Origin: Deltaproteobacteria bacterium
Lineage (GTDB): Bacteria > Desulfobacterota > Dissulfuribacteria > Dissulfuribacterales > QOAL01
Length of the DNA stretch: 46,243 nucleotides
Direction: 5' to 3'
Assembly: GCA_015494395.1 (NCBI GenBank)
Contig: WGBG01000117.1
Location: forward strand, 1 to 46,243
Positions 35,211 to 44,012 of this stretch are shown one piece after another; positions within the stretch are counted from its first letter, which is position 1, and every line of letters begins with the position of its first letter. Under the pieces are notes generated by a model, which was not told the DNA's origin, did no database searches, and saw only the letters and a program-made list of their open reading frames with translations. Made by a program: the position numbers and the translations under genes.

Positions 35211-35699
35211 ATGGACCATTCGATTCTACTATACGGACTTTCAATGCCCCTTATGATTGCAGGGCTGGCAGGCTCGGTTTTTCCGGCACTTCCTGGCGTT
35301 GCTCTTGTCTGGGCAGGAATGTTTGTCTATTATTTGCTGGATCCGGCAAACCACCTCTCTATTACATTCCTGGTCATCCAGGGGCTTATGGCCGCATCCT
35401 CCTACATAGCGGACTATCTGATTACCATGTGGGGAGTTAAGAAGTTCGGAGGCTCCAGGGCTGCGGCAATAGGTGCAGCGCTTGGCTCTCTGGCCGTGTT
35501 TGTAATGGGGCCTATCGGAATCATCGCCGGACCTCTTGCCGGGGCAATCATCGGCGATCTTTTTGCAGGAAACGCCATAAAACAGGCGTTGAAATCCGGG
35601 GCCGGCTCATTTGTGGGATTTCTCTTTACCATGACATATCGACTCATTGTTTGCGGCATAATGATAAGCTGGTTCATAGTTCGAATCATGTTCGCCTGA
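35211..35699 (+). CDS. DUF456 family membrane protein
   Basis: 162-aa, glycine-rich integral membrane protein. FPALPGVALVWAGMF near the N-terminus and GPIGIIAGPLAGAIIGDLFAG in the middle are the DUF456 signatures, with four to five helices. Function unknown. The next gene lies about 215 bp away and is not obviously linked. Confidence 0.87.
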   Translation: MDHSILLYGLSMPLMIAGLAGSVFPALPGVALVWAGMFVYYLLDPANHLSITFLVIQGLMAASSYIADYLITMWGVKKFGGSRAAAIGAALGSLAVFVMGPIGIIAGPLAGAIIGDLFAGNAIKQALKSGAGSFVGFLFTMTYRLIVCGIMISWFIVRIMFA

Positions 35700-35914
35700 T
35701 TTTTTCACTTGCACTTCTCTTAGCCAAATCAGGGCATAGCCTTGCCTTGATGCCAGATAATGTATGAACACTGGCTGCCACTGCACCCAACTACAGTTTA
35801 TTGCTTGCTTGCCCCCCCTTTTTTTGGTATCTCTTTTTACAATTTCCTGACTATTCAGCGTTTCGCTAACTGCAGGGAAGTAACGCTATTTGAATACCTA
35901 AGGGGGGAGAGCAC

Positions 35915-36646
35915 CTGTCAGAAGATAAACCTGTTCTTGAAATAAGAGGGCTGGAAAAAAGCTACACCACCGACGGCAGCCGTATAGACGTACTTAAGGG
36001 ACTTTCTGTCACTGTCAACAAGGCTGAGGTGGTTGGAGTGGTTGGTGCCTCAGGCGTTGGCAAGACCACCTTTCTTCACATTATTGGAACCCTTGACAGG
36101 CCCGGGGCCGGGGAGGTACTGCACAACGGCGAGAACGTATTTACCTGGCCTGACTCCAAACTTTCCCAGTACCGCAATGCCCAGCTGGGGTTTGTTTTCC
36201 AGTTCCATCATCTTCTTCCTGAATTTTCCGCTATTGAAAACGTGATGATGCCGTGTCTCGTAGCGGGCATCTCCTCTGCTGAAGCCAGGTCAAGGGCAGC
36301 TGACATACTGGAGTACCTGGGGCTTTCCAACAGGGAGAATCACAGGGTCGGGCAGCTTTCCGGAGGGGAGCAGCAGCGGGTGGCTCTGGCAAGGGCAATG
36401 GTGCAGCGCCCTGGGCTGCTGCTTGCCGATGAGCCAACCGGCAACCTTGATGAAAAGACAGGAGAACAGGTGGCCAAATTGCTTTTCACCCTGAACAGGG
36501 AGTATGGTACCACTATCATTGTGGTAACTCACAACCTCACACTTGCCCGCAAAATGGATCGCTGCATAGGCATAACGGATGGGACTGCTGTTGAACTCTC
36601 CAGTGATGAGCTGGTCCGTTTTGGTGTAGGGGCTGTTCATGTATAA
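35915..36646 (+). CDS. lolD: lipoprotein-releasing ABC transporter ATPase, apparent CTG start
   Basis: ATPase of the LolCDE complex that extracts lipoproteins from the inner membrane. Counting from CTG 35915: [10 protein letters not shown] (8-17), Walker [10 protein letters not shown] (44-52), signature [14 protein letters not shown], Walker [14 protein letters not shown]-loop VVTH. ATG, GTG and TTG are absent in frame between the upstream TGA (35891) and the GTG at 36029. That GTG would remove the first 38 residues, including the strand before Walker A. The likely start is therefore CTG 35915, with GGAG 5 bases upstream. No lolC/lolE gene is adjacent; bamA follows. Confidence 0.85.
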   Translation: MSEDKPVLEIRGLEKSYTTDGSRIDVLKGLSVTVNKAEVVGVVGASGVGKTTFLHIIGTLDRPGAGEVLHNGENVFTWPDSKLSQYRNAQLGFVFQFHHLLPEFSAIENVMMPCLVAGISSAEARSRAADILEYLGLSNRENHRVGQLSGGEQQRVALARAMVQRPGLLLADEPTGNLDEKTGEQVAKLLFTLNREYGTTIIVVTHNLTLARKMDRCIGITDGTAVELSSDELVRFGVGAVHV

Positions 36647-36707
36647 AATCAGTCCAACGGTATGACAGCGGGCTATTTGAATTAACGCACCTGCTTAAAA
36701 CAAGTAT

Positions 36708-36764
36708 CTGTTCAGCATAAGTTCATGGAGGCATTTGCCGCCCTCCTGAAAAAATACTGAACAG
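36708..36764. repeat. 57-bp mini-element with family B-like ends
   Basis: Bounded by CTGTTCAG and CTGAACAG, the same outer ends as family B, but only 57 bp long. It holds a small GGAGG/CCTCC hairpin core. It ends 16 bp before the bamA ATG, so it forms most of the bamA leader. Confidence 0.5.
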
Positions 36765-36780
36765 TTGCCAAGACAAAAAA

Positions 36781-39444
36781 ATGTTTAATTATAAAAAACA
36801 CTTGATATATCTCTTAATGTTATCGTTCTGCCTCTGTTTTTATGCAACAAGCTATGGCAGGGATTTTCCGCCCAGCGAAGTTTTACTTGCACGGCCTGTA
36901 TTTTATGGGCCTGAACATCTTGAAGACACTGCCCTGCAGGTCGCAAACGAACTTGAGGCTGGCCTTGTATCCAACGGTGATCATGTAATTGTTATATCAG
37001 ATAAGATAAATTCACCTGAAGAAGCCATGAGAATAGCCCAAGACCATGACATGCAGTGGGCTGTTTATGGCAGTGTCACCAGGCTTGGAAGCCAGATGAG
37101 TATTGACCTGCGTGTTGTAAACACCGCCCTTGCCGGAGAAACACCAAAAGTTGTATTTACCCAGGGTCCTGCAGATAAACTTGAAGGCTTGTGCCGCATA
37201 ATGGCAGACAGGCTCCACAAGATATTTCTCTCCCCCTACATGGTGGCAGCGGTACGCGTTGAAGGAAACCGGCGCGTAGGCACAGATGCAATTCTCGAGC
37301 ATATTGGCACATCAAAGGGTGAGATGTACGATCCCAAACAGATATCAGAGGACATAAAAAATATATTTTCCATGGGTTACTTTGATGATGTTGAAGTTGA
37401 TGTGCACGATGATGCCAATGGCCGTACAGTCACATTCATGGTCAGGGAAAAACCGGCTATCAGAAAAATCATCATAAAGGGAAATGAAAACATAGACACC
37501 AAGGACATAATGGAGGTACTGAACCTTAAACCCTACACAGTAGTACGGGACAAGAGCCTGCAGGAGGCTGCCCAGAAGATCGAGGCAATGTACTCGGACA
37601 AGGGTTACACAGGCACAACTGTCACAGTATCCCTTGAACGCGTCTCTGATCAGGCAGCAGACGTGGTATTTGAAATCTCCGAGGGAGAAGAGGTCTTTAT
37701 CAAAGAGATCAACATAGAGGGCAACAAGGCATTCTCGGATGATGAACTTAAAAGCATCATGGAGGTAACTGAGAAAAAACCCTGGTGGACCCCAAGCCTC
37801 CGTAATGTCATGGCAATGATCAAAGGTGATGCCGGCGTGCTGAAATGGGATGCCCTTGAAAGGGATGCCGGCAGGATAACCGCGTTTTATCACAATCACG
37901 GCTATGTTGATGCCCGGGTGGGGCAGCCCAAGGTTGTAAGGAAGGGAACCAATCTCTACATCACAATACCTGTACAGGAGGGGGAAGAGTACAAGGTTGG
38001 AAACATAGACATCGAGCAGGATTTCTTCAAGGATAAGGACATCCTTCTCTCAAACATGAAGATCAAGGACGAAGACGCCTTCAGCCAGGAGGTGCTGCGC
38101 AAAGACATACTGAAACTTACCGATATGTTTGCTGATAACGGCTATGCACATGCAGACATACAGCCAGTAATCACCAAAGACCCCAATGAGAAGAAGGTCA
38201 ACATCAAGCTGGTTGTCGACAAGGGTCCCCTGGTTACGTTTGAACGTATCAGCATTGCCGGCAACACCATTACCCGTGACAAGGTAATAAGGAGAGAACT
38301 CAGGGTAAACGAGCTTGAGCCCTTTTCTGCCACAGGTCTTAAAAGGAGCAAGGACCGGCTGAACAAGCTCGGCTACTTTGAAGATGTCAACCTGAACACC
38401 ACAAAGGGAAGCGACAACCAACACATGAACCTTGAGGTAAAGGTAAAAGAGCGGCAGACCGGAACCTTCAGCATAGGTGCAGGCTACAGCTCGGTTGACA
38501 AGCTGATTGTAATGGGTGAGATCAGCCAGAGGAACTTCCTGGGTAAAGGTCAGACAGTAAACTTCAAGGGCATGTTCGGCGCACAGACTGCCCGTTTCTC
38601 TCTTGGGTTTTATGAGCCCTATTTCATGGATACAAGGCTCTCCATGGGTATTGATGCCTACAACTGGAGGCAGGAGTACACTGATTACACTAAAAAGAGC
38701 ACTGGCGGTGCCCTACGGTTTGGATACCCGCTTACAGACAACCTGTCGGCATTTTTTGGTGGCAAGTGGGACTATACGGACATGACTGATATTGGTGACT
38801 ACACATCCCAGGTCATCAAGGACTCCCAGGACATAAAAGAGACCAGGGCAGTCCGGGCGGGTCTGTCATACGACTCCAGGAATGCCTTTTTCAATCCTAC
38901 TCACGGCTGGCAGAATACAATTTACCTCCAGTACGCCGGTGGTTTCCTTGGAGGCGATGCATCTTTTGTCAAGACAGAGGCCACCGTCAGTTATTATCAC
39001 CCGCTGTTCTGGGAATTTACCGGTCATATAAGGACAGGTACTGGCTATGTCTTTGAGGGTAATGGCGGCAAGCTGCCTGTCTGGGAAAAATTCTTCCTTG
39101 GAGGCATTGACTCTATTCGAGGCTACAAATGGGGCAGGGTCAGTCCCATTGACCCGGATACTGATGAACGTATCGGCGGTCACAGCATGTTCTATACCCA
39201 GATAGAGACAATCTTCCCGCTGATCAAGGACATGGGGCTTAACGGAGTTGTTTTTGTGGATGCCGGAAACGCCTGGGACAAGGATTCTGCATATAATTTC
39301 GACAAGCTCAAAAAGACAGTTGGTGCCGGTGTGAGATGGCTCTCTCCCATGGGTCCCTTGCGGGTTGAATGGGGTTATAACCTGGACAGGGAAGAGGGGG
39401 ACGACAAGACCAACTGGGAGTTCAAGATGGGCGGTTCATTCTGA
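36781..39444 (+). CDS. bamA: outer membrane protein assembly factor BamA with extra N-terminal domain
   Basis: Omp85-family insertase of the outer membrane, 887 aa. The signal peptide ends near residue 26. Then comes a domain of about 125 residues (30-155; VLLARPVFYGPEHLEDTALQ..., WAVYGSVTRLGSQMSIDLRV) that resembles TolB-N-like periplasmic domains rather than a POTRA. Five POTRA repeats follow (about 155-555), starting VAAVRVEGNRRVGTDAI. The barrel has the lid motif SIRGYKWG near residue 780 and ends WEFKMGGSF with a terminal Phe. No ribosome site is visible upstream. The stop overlaps lpxD. Confidence 0.94.
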   Translation: MFNYKKHLIYLLMLSFCLCFYATSYGRDFPPSEVLLARPVFYGPEHLEDTALQVANELEAGLVSNGDHVIVISDKINSPEEAMRIAQDHDMQWAVYGSVTRLGSQMSIDLRVVNTALAGETPKVVFTQGPADKLEGLCRIMADRLHKIFLSPYMVAAVRVEGNRRVGTDAILEHIGTSKGEMYDPKQISEDIKNIFSMGYFDDVEVDVHDDANGRTVTFMVREKPAIRKIIIKGNENIDTKDIMEVLNLKPYTVVRDKSLQEAAQKIEAMYSDKGYTGTTVTVSLERVSDQAADVVFEISEGEEVFIKEINIEGNKAFSDDELKSIMEVTEKKPWWTPSLRNVMAMIKGDAGVLKWDALERDAGRITAFYHNHGYVDARVGQPKVVRKGTNLYITIPVQEGEEYKVGNIDIEQDFFKDKDILLSNMKIKDEDAFSQEVLRKDILKLTDMFADNGYAHADIQPVITKDPNEKKVNIKLVVDKGPLVTFERISIAGNTITRDKVIRRELRVNELEPFSATGLKRSKDRLNKLGYFEDVNLNTTKGSDNQHMNLEVKVKERQTGTFSIGAGYSSVDKLIVMGEISQRNFLGKGQTVNFKGMFGAQTARFSLGFYEPYFMDTRLSMGIDAYNWRQEYTDYTKKSTGGALRFGYPLTDNLSAFFGGKWDYTDMTDIGDYTSQVIKDSQDIKETRAVRAGLSYDSRNAFFNPTHGWQNTIYLQYAGGFLGGDASFVKTEATVSYYHPLFWEFTGHIRTGTGYVFEGNGGKLPVWEKFFLGGIDSIRGYKWGRVSPIDPDTDERIGGHSMFYTQIETIFPLIKDMGLNGVVFVDAGNAWDKDSAYNFDKLKKTVGAGVRWLSPMGPLRVEWGYNLDREEGDDKTNWEFKMGGSF

Positions 39445-40478
39445 TGAAGGTAACACTGGGAGAACTGGCAAACATTATACACGGACAGCTTGAAGGTCCT
39501 GAAGACCTTGAACTTTCCGGCCTGCAGTCGCTTAAAGAGGCAGAAAACGGACAGTTAAGCTTTGCTGTTAACCTCAAATACATAGATGATGTCCGTAACA
39601 GCAGGGCATCGGCATTCATTCTGCCTGAAATCTGGCCGGAAGATTTTGACAGGCCGTCAATAAGGGTCAAGGATCCATACCTTGGCTACGCCCTTGCCTC
39701 CCAGAGATTCAATGCCGGAGGATTTGAACCCGCCGGTATCAGCCATGAAGCCATTGTGGGCGAGAGCAGCATATCCCAGGATGTTACCATTATGCCCGGT
39801 GCTGTTATCGGATCAGGCTGCACCATCAACAAATATGTTACCATCCATCCAGGTGTTGTCCTAGGCAAAAATGTCAGGATAGGAGAAGGGACCACCCTGT
39901 TTCCCAATGTGGTGGTATATGACAACTGCTCCATTGGCAAGAATGTACGGATACATGCAGGGTGTGTTATTGGTGCAGATGGATTTGGATATGCCAGAAA
40001 CGGGAACCGGCATGAAAAAATCGTCCATACCGGCACTGTGGTCATTGAAGATGATGTTGAGATAGGGGCAAACTCCACCATTGACCGTGCTGCACTGGGG
40101 GAAACCAGAATAAAGAGTGGAACCAAGATAGACAATCTGGTGATGATTGCCCACAATGTGGAAGTTGGCCACTCATCCATCATTGTAAGCCAGGTGGGAA
40201 TTTCCGGGAGCACAAAGGTTGGAAACGGTGTGGTCCTTGCCGGTCAGGTGGGTGTGGTTGGGCATATTGAAATTGGTGATGGCTCAATGGTAGGGGCAAA
40301 ATCAGGTGTTTCACACAGCCTTGAACCAGGAAGCCAGGTCTCAGGCATTCCAGCCATCCCCCATGCCACATGGCTTAGGGCAGTTACCAACTTCAGGCGT
40401 CTGCCGGAGATTGCGAAGGAGTTCCGGTCTGTCAAAAAGGCAATACAAAAACTCATGGATCGCTCAACCCAGGCTTGA
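39444..40478 (+). CDS. lpxD: UDP-3-O-acylglucosamine N-acyltransferase
   Basis: Third step of lipid A synthesis: adds a hydroxyacyl chain from acyl-ACP to UDP-3-O-acylglucosamine. An N-terminal uridine-binding domain (1-100) precedes a long left-handed beta helix of hexapeptide repeats (about 100-300). The catalytic histidine is H237 in MIAHNVEVGH. 344 aa. Its ATG overlaps the bamA stop (TGATG), so the two are coupled. The skp/ompH gene often found between bamA and lpxD is missing. Confidence 0.96.
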   Translation: MKVTLGELANIIHGQLEGPEDLELSGLQSLKEAENGQLSFAVNLKYIDDVRNSRASAFILPEIWPEDFDRPSIRVKDPYLGYALASQRFNAGGFEPAGISHEAIVGESSISQDVTIMPGAVIGSGCTINKYVTIHPGVVLGKNVRIGEGTTLFPNVVVYDNCSIGKNVRIHAGCVIGADGFGYARNGNRHEKIVHTGTVVIEDDVEIGANSTIDRAALGETRIKSGTKIDNLVMIAHNVEVGHSSIIVSQVGISGSTKVGNGVVLAGQVGVVGHIEIGDGSMVGAKSGVSHSLEPGSQVSGIPAIPHATWLRAVTNFRRLPEIAKEFRSVKKAIQKLMDRSTQA

Positions 40479-40531
40479 CCTGTTGTGAAAAAGGTTGTCA
40501 TCATAAAAAACTCCAAAGGGGAATCAATAAA

Positions 40532-40981
40532 ATGTCAGATAATGGTTATGGCATAGAAAAAATAAAGAGTATACTGCCGCACAGGTATCCCTTTCTCCTT
40601 GTGGACAGGGTAACCGAGCTAAAACCCGGTGAGTACATAAAAGGATACAAAAACGTATCTATCAATGAGCCATTTTTCCAGGGACATTTTCCTGACGAGC
40701 CAATCATGCCAGGTGTTCTGATACTTGAAGCTATGGCTCAGATAGGGATACTGTTTGCCGTAGGGACAGCTGAGGAGGAGCTGAAGGACCAGTTAATGGT
40801 TTTTGCAGGAATGGATAATGTAAAGTTCAGACGCCAGGTTGTTCCCGGGGACAGGCTTGACATGCATCTTGTACACCTGAAACGCAAGCGCCAGATATGG
40901 AAGATGGAGGGTAAGGCCTTTGTTGACGGCCAGGTTGCAGCCCAGGCAATTCTCACAGCGGCTGCTGCACCCAAATCATGA
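40532..40981 (+). CDS. fabZ: 3-hydroxyacyl-ACP dehydratase
   Basis: Dehydratase of fatty-acid elongation, 149 aa. ILPHRYPFLLVDRV at 14-27, catalytic H52 in GHFPDEPIMPG and E66 in LEAMAQ. The frame is open upstream to 40475, but the ATG at 40532 has AAGGGG before it and gives the usual length. Placed after lpxD as in many Gram-negative lipid A clusters; lpxA does not follow. Confidence 0.95.
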   Translation: MSDNGYGIEKIKSILPHRYPFLLVDRVTELKPGEYIKGYKNVSINEPFFQGHFPDEPIMPGVLILEAMAQIGILFAVGTAEEELKDQLMVFAGMDNVKFRRQVVPGDRLDMHLVHLKRKRQIWKMEGKAFVDGQVAAQAILTAAAAPKS

Positions 40982-41032
40982 TCAAAAGGGTCGCTTTCCG
41001 TTTGAGGCAGAAATTCACTTAAAATCAACTTC

Positions 41033-41065
41033 CCAGGCCTCCTGGAAATAAACCAGAAGGCCTGG
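41033..41065 (-). terminator. hairpin terminator between fabZ and rubredoxin
   Basis: Stem CCAGGCCT-CTGG/CCAG-AGGCCTGG with one position that pairs as G-U only in minus-strand RNA, and a 7-base loop. The T-tract is weak. Placed between convergent genes. Confidence 0.6.
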
Positions 41066-41082
41066 AAACTCTGCGTGCGTGA

Positions 41083-41250
41083 TTAGTCTGCCGGGTAAAA
41101 GGCGTCCTTCTCAGCACCGCACTTGGGGCACACCCAGTCATCCGGCAGGTCCTTAAAGGGAGTACCAGGTTCTATACCGTTATCTATATCACCCTCTTTT
41201 GGATCATAGATATAACCACATGGACATTCATAGGCTTGCATGTCAGACAT
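41083..41250 (-). CDS. rubredoxin
   Basis: Small iron protein (55 aa) for electron transfer in anaerobes, often to oxygen- or peroxide-reducing enzymes. It reads [15 protein letters not shown], then [24 protein letters not shown], the rubredoxin core. Notable: the first iron knuckle is C9-P-C11-G, with only one residue between the cysteines, where most rubredoxins have CxxCG. The second is the normal C41-P-K-C44-G. A good AGGAGGT ribosome site precedes the ATG. Confidence 0.93.
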   Translation of the reverse strand: MSDMQAYECPCGYIYDPKEGDIDNGIEPGTPFKDLPDDWVCPKCGAEKDAFYPAD

Positions 41251-41315
41251 AATTTACCTCCTTGTAATGATTGCCATCCGGTTCTTGCAGATGACATATG
41301 TTTATTAAAACGTAA

Positions 41316-41529
41316 CTGTTCAGCGTATTAACAGTATGGTTCGTAAATGGTCCTGTTTTTCCGTTCCGGTGAATAATTTCTTGTTTTTCTACGGCTTGCT
41401 CCGCCAAAATCGCGAAACTCGCTGGTCCCTCGCCCAAACAGACGCGATTTTATGGCTGCGCTTCACCAAGAAAAATTACGAAATTCTTCAGAGTCGCTCC
41501 TAAACAAGACCATTTACTACACTGAACAG
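41316..41529 (+). repeat. family B repeat, copy 3
   Basis: About 214 bp from CTGTTCAGCG to CACTGAACAG, in the same orientation as copy 1, with the same paired blocks. It is followed 10 bp later by a family A copy; together they fill the 500-bp gap between rubredoxin and the cytochrome gene. Confidence 0.88.
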
Positions 41530-41539
41530 ATATATTTAA

Positions 41540-41747
41540 CCCAGATTGAGCGTTTCAAAATCTGGAAAATTGTTTTTTCAACGAAATTAAAAGGAGTTAT
41601 GTCGATCATAGCTTTCCAGTTTTGAAACCCTTCGGGATTGCCGTATTTACTGTATCTCCTTTGTCAGAGGAATTTCCATATAGCTGACTATTATGAAAAT
41701 TCCTCTTTCGCAGATCTGCAGCAAATCCGACAATCGCTCAATCTAGG
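41540..41747 (+). repeat. family A repeat, copy 2
   Basis: 208 bp bounded by CCCAGATTGAGCG and CGCTCAATCTAGG. In the inner hairpin, the CCC/GGG of other copies is changed on both sides (GAGGAATTTCC with GAAAATTCCTC), largely keeping the pairing. Ends 8 bp before the cytochrome stop codon. Confidence 0.88.
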
Positions 41748-41755
41748 TTTAAACT

Positions 41756-42082
41756 TTACTTGTGACAGGTTCCGCAGCTCTTGCCCTTGGGTACTTTCAT
41801 CTCAACATGGCATGGCCAGCAGAACTGCTTATGAAAATCATTGCCAAACCCCTTGGTCTTTTTAATCTCAACCTTTAGGGGACCACCGGTATCTGTAGGG
41901 TGACACTTGGTACAGGCGAGTTTCTCCTGGTGTTTATGGTGAGGGAAGATAACTGCTGCCTTGTTCCCCTGGACATTGAACTTTTCTTTCAAATTAATGG
42001 TCTCAGGACCGGCAGTTGCAAAAACAATGGACGAAACCGCAGCCACTCCAATAACCAACAGTGCTTGTACAACTCTTTTCAT
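41756..42082 (-). CDS. triheme cytochrome c7 (class III)
   Basis: Periplasmic electron carrier of 108 aa. The signal peptide is MKRVVQALLVIGVAAVSS..., ending near AFATA. Three heme-binding CxxCH sites follow: CTKCH, CWPCH and CGTCH. The spacing and extra histidines (FPHHKHQ and DFHKQFC) match the bis-histidine c7/c3 family with one heme missing relative to tetraheme c3. The ATG at 42082 has GAGAGG upstream; an in-frame start seven codons earlier lacks one. Divergent from the radical SAM gene. Confidence 0.9.
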   Translation of the reverse strand: MKRVVQALLVIGVAAVSSIVFATAGPETINLKEKFNVQGNKAAVIFPHHKHQEKLACTKCHPTDTGGPLKVEIKKTKGFGNDFHKQFCWPCHVEMKVPKGKSCGTCHK

Positions 42083-42172
42083 TGCTAAAAACCTCTCTTT
42101 CAATTAAAAAAACATAATTTATATAAGCTGAAATAAGAATAATACCATCTTAATTATTAGGCAAGGTTTTTT

Positions 42173-43492
42173 ATGCATATTCACATTATTCAGCCAACCC
42201 ACTTTGCAGGCCATTTTGATCGAAGACTCTATAAATCCTCCAGACGGGCCCTTGTCCCTCTGACACTGCCCTATCTTGCAGCCCTGTGTCCCCGGGAGGC
42301 AAAAATCACCCTTACTGATGAACAGACCCAGGATTTGGACTTTTCAAAAAAGTATGACCTTGTACTGATAACCTCCACTATCCTCACCTCCTTCAGGGTG
42401 TACGACATAGCTGCCCAATACAGGCAACGCGGAATTCCTGTGGTTATAGGGGGGCCACATTGCACTTTTTACGGTGATGAAGCGCTTCGCCATGCAGACG
42501 CAATAGCCATTGGCGAGGGCGAGGACATAGTTGCGGAGATCGTCCGGGATGCTGCTGCAGGAAGGCTTAAAAAGAGATACAGGTCTTACCGCTACCACAA
42601 TTTAAAAAACCTGCCTTTTCCGCGCTATGACCTGCTGGACAAATCCACAATCTCAAGGATTCCCACCTATGCTGTCCAGACAACACGGGGCTGTCCCTAC
42701 AGGTGCCATTTCTGTGCTGAACGCTTTCACCTGGGTGAAAAATACCGCATGCGGCCAGTGGAGGAGGTGGTGGAGGAGATAAAGGCAACAGGCTGCAAAC
42801 AGATATTCTTTGCAGACAGCACCTTTGTTGGCAAACGCTCCCGGACCATGGAGCTGATGGAGGCGCTTATCCCCCTTAAAATAAGGTGGTCAACCCTTTG
42901 GAACGTCCATCGCTGCCTTGATGCCGAGCTTATGAGCCTTGCTAGGCGAAGCGGGCTGCTTCATATCAATATGGGGGTAGAGAGCATAAGCGCTGCCACC
43001 CTTAAAGACATGAACAAGAAGACCACCCCTGCTGACAGGATTGCTGAAGTGGCTGCTATCTTGAACAGGCTTGATGTAAGCTTCTCCTTTAACCTCATTT
43101 TTGGCTGGGATACCGACACGTTGGAGGATTTTGACATCACACTTGATTTTCTGCTCAGAAACAAAGTACACGTTGCGTTCTTCAACGTATTCTCCCCGCA
43201 TAAGGGCACAGCAATTTATGATCAGTATCTGGCAGAAGGAAGGCTCATAGACCCGTACAACATGGGACGATGGCCTGGAATCATTGCAGAGATCTATCCT
43301 GCCAACTATTCACCAAGGGAACTAGAAGAAAATGTCCTGCGCCTGTATCGGGAATTTTATTCGTGGCCAAACATGATTACCAGGCTGCCATTTCCCAAGA
43401 CCAAATCCAGTATGGCATCCTGGTTTATGAACCTGCAGGAGAGGAAACTTTACTGCGGCTCTACCCACAGGGCAAATTTTGACGGAATATAA
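42173..43492 (+). CDS. B12-binding domain radical SAM protein
   Basis: 439 aa. An N-terminal cobalamin-binding-type Rossmann domain (about 1-140; YDLVLITSTILTSFRVYDIA, VVIGGPHCTFYGDEAL) precedes the radical SAM domain with C174, C178 and C181 in RGCPYRCHFC. Later landmarks include MGVESIS and FNLIFGWDTDT. The group includes cobalamin-dependent methylases and ring-forming enzymes; the substrate here cannot be assigned. The last 44 residues have a second, diverged copy at 44666-44800. Confidence 0.88.
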   Translation: MHIHIIQPTHFAGHFDRRLYKSSRRALVPLTLPYLAALCPREAKITLTDEQTQDLDFSKKYDLVLITSTILTSFRVYDIAAQYRQRGIPVVIGGPHCTFYGDEALRHADAIAIGEGEDIVAEIVRDAAAGRLKKRYRSYRYHNLKNLPFPRYDLLDKSTISRIPTYAVQTTRGCPYRCHFCAERFHLGEKYRMRPVEEVVEEIKATGCKQIFFADSTFVGKRSRTMELMEALIPLKIRWSTLWNVHRCLDAELMSLARRSGLLHINMGVESISAATLKDMNKKTTPADRIAEVAAILNRLDVSFSFNLIFGWDTDTLEDFDITLDFLLRNKVHVAFFNVFSPHKGTAIYDQYLAEGRLIDPYNMGRWPGIIAEIYPANYSPRELEENVLRLYREFYSWPNMITRLPFPKTKSSMASWFMNLQERKLYCGSTHRANFDGI

Positions 43493-43503
43493 GGATACAA
43501 ATA

Positions 43504-43523
43504 CGACAATCGCTCAATCTAGG
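43504..43523 (+). repeat. family A terminal remnant
   Basis: CGACAATCGCTCAATCTAGG is identical to the right end of the full copies. It starts 11 bp after the radical SAM stop codon. The rest of the element is absent. Confidence 0.8.
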
Positions 43524-43541
43524 GGAACATTTATTCCTATT

Positions 43542-44012
43542 TTAATGATGCTCCAAAAATCTCGCGAAACCAGTTAATTCTTCGTCGAGCCTATCCATTA
43601 CAGAAGGCAAACCTGCAATCAAAACGGCAAGTTTGTCTGGATTAAGATGAAAAGTATATACATTTCGGACAACATGACGAAAACCACGATAGTCTTCCAA
43701 CTCTTCCTTTAATTCAGCCGACAGCACTGCCGGCCGGATTCCGTCAATCTCTAAAACCATCTGGTCCAGTAATTCACGATGCCAGTTGGCTCCAGTGGGA
43801 ACGGATTCATCAATATCCTTAGCAATTTTTTCAAAAATTCGTTCCGTGGCCGAATAAAAAACGTGCAGGTTCAGCGCAACGGCATCAAGGTAGAGATTAT
43901 CCTGATTTCTTTTTGCAGCATCAAAGCCATGAATAGCTCTTTTCACAACGGTCTTAATATGATCCAGCTCTCTCAGTATTCTTGAAGACAGAACTTTTCC
44001 GCCATGGCTCAT
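43542..44012 (-). CDS. HepT-like HEPN toxin
   Basis: All-helical protein of 156 aa resembling HepT/HEPN ribonuclease toxins. The RX4-6H active-site pattern is present in FRHVVRNVYTFHLNP (R116-x5-H122). The ATG at 44012 overlaps the stop of the upstream nucleotidyltransferase gene (4 bp), the usual arrangement for MntA-HepT modules. Related toxins cleave tRNA or mRNA and are silenced by AMPylation by MntA. The actual target here is unknown. Confidence 0.82.
   Translation of the reverse strand: MSHGGKVLSSRILRELDHIKTVVKRAIHGFDAAKRNQDNLYLDAVALNLHVFYSATERIFEKIAKDIDESVPTGANWHRELLDQMVLEIDGIRPAVLSAELKEELEDYRGFRHVVRNVYTFHLNPDKLAVLIAGLPSVMDRLDEELTGFARFLEHH

Noticed and set aside
35760-35945. 61-codon frame before lolD
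   Set aside because: Overlaps the lolD start in another frame and has no recognisable features.
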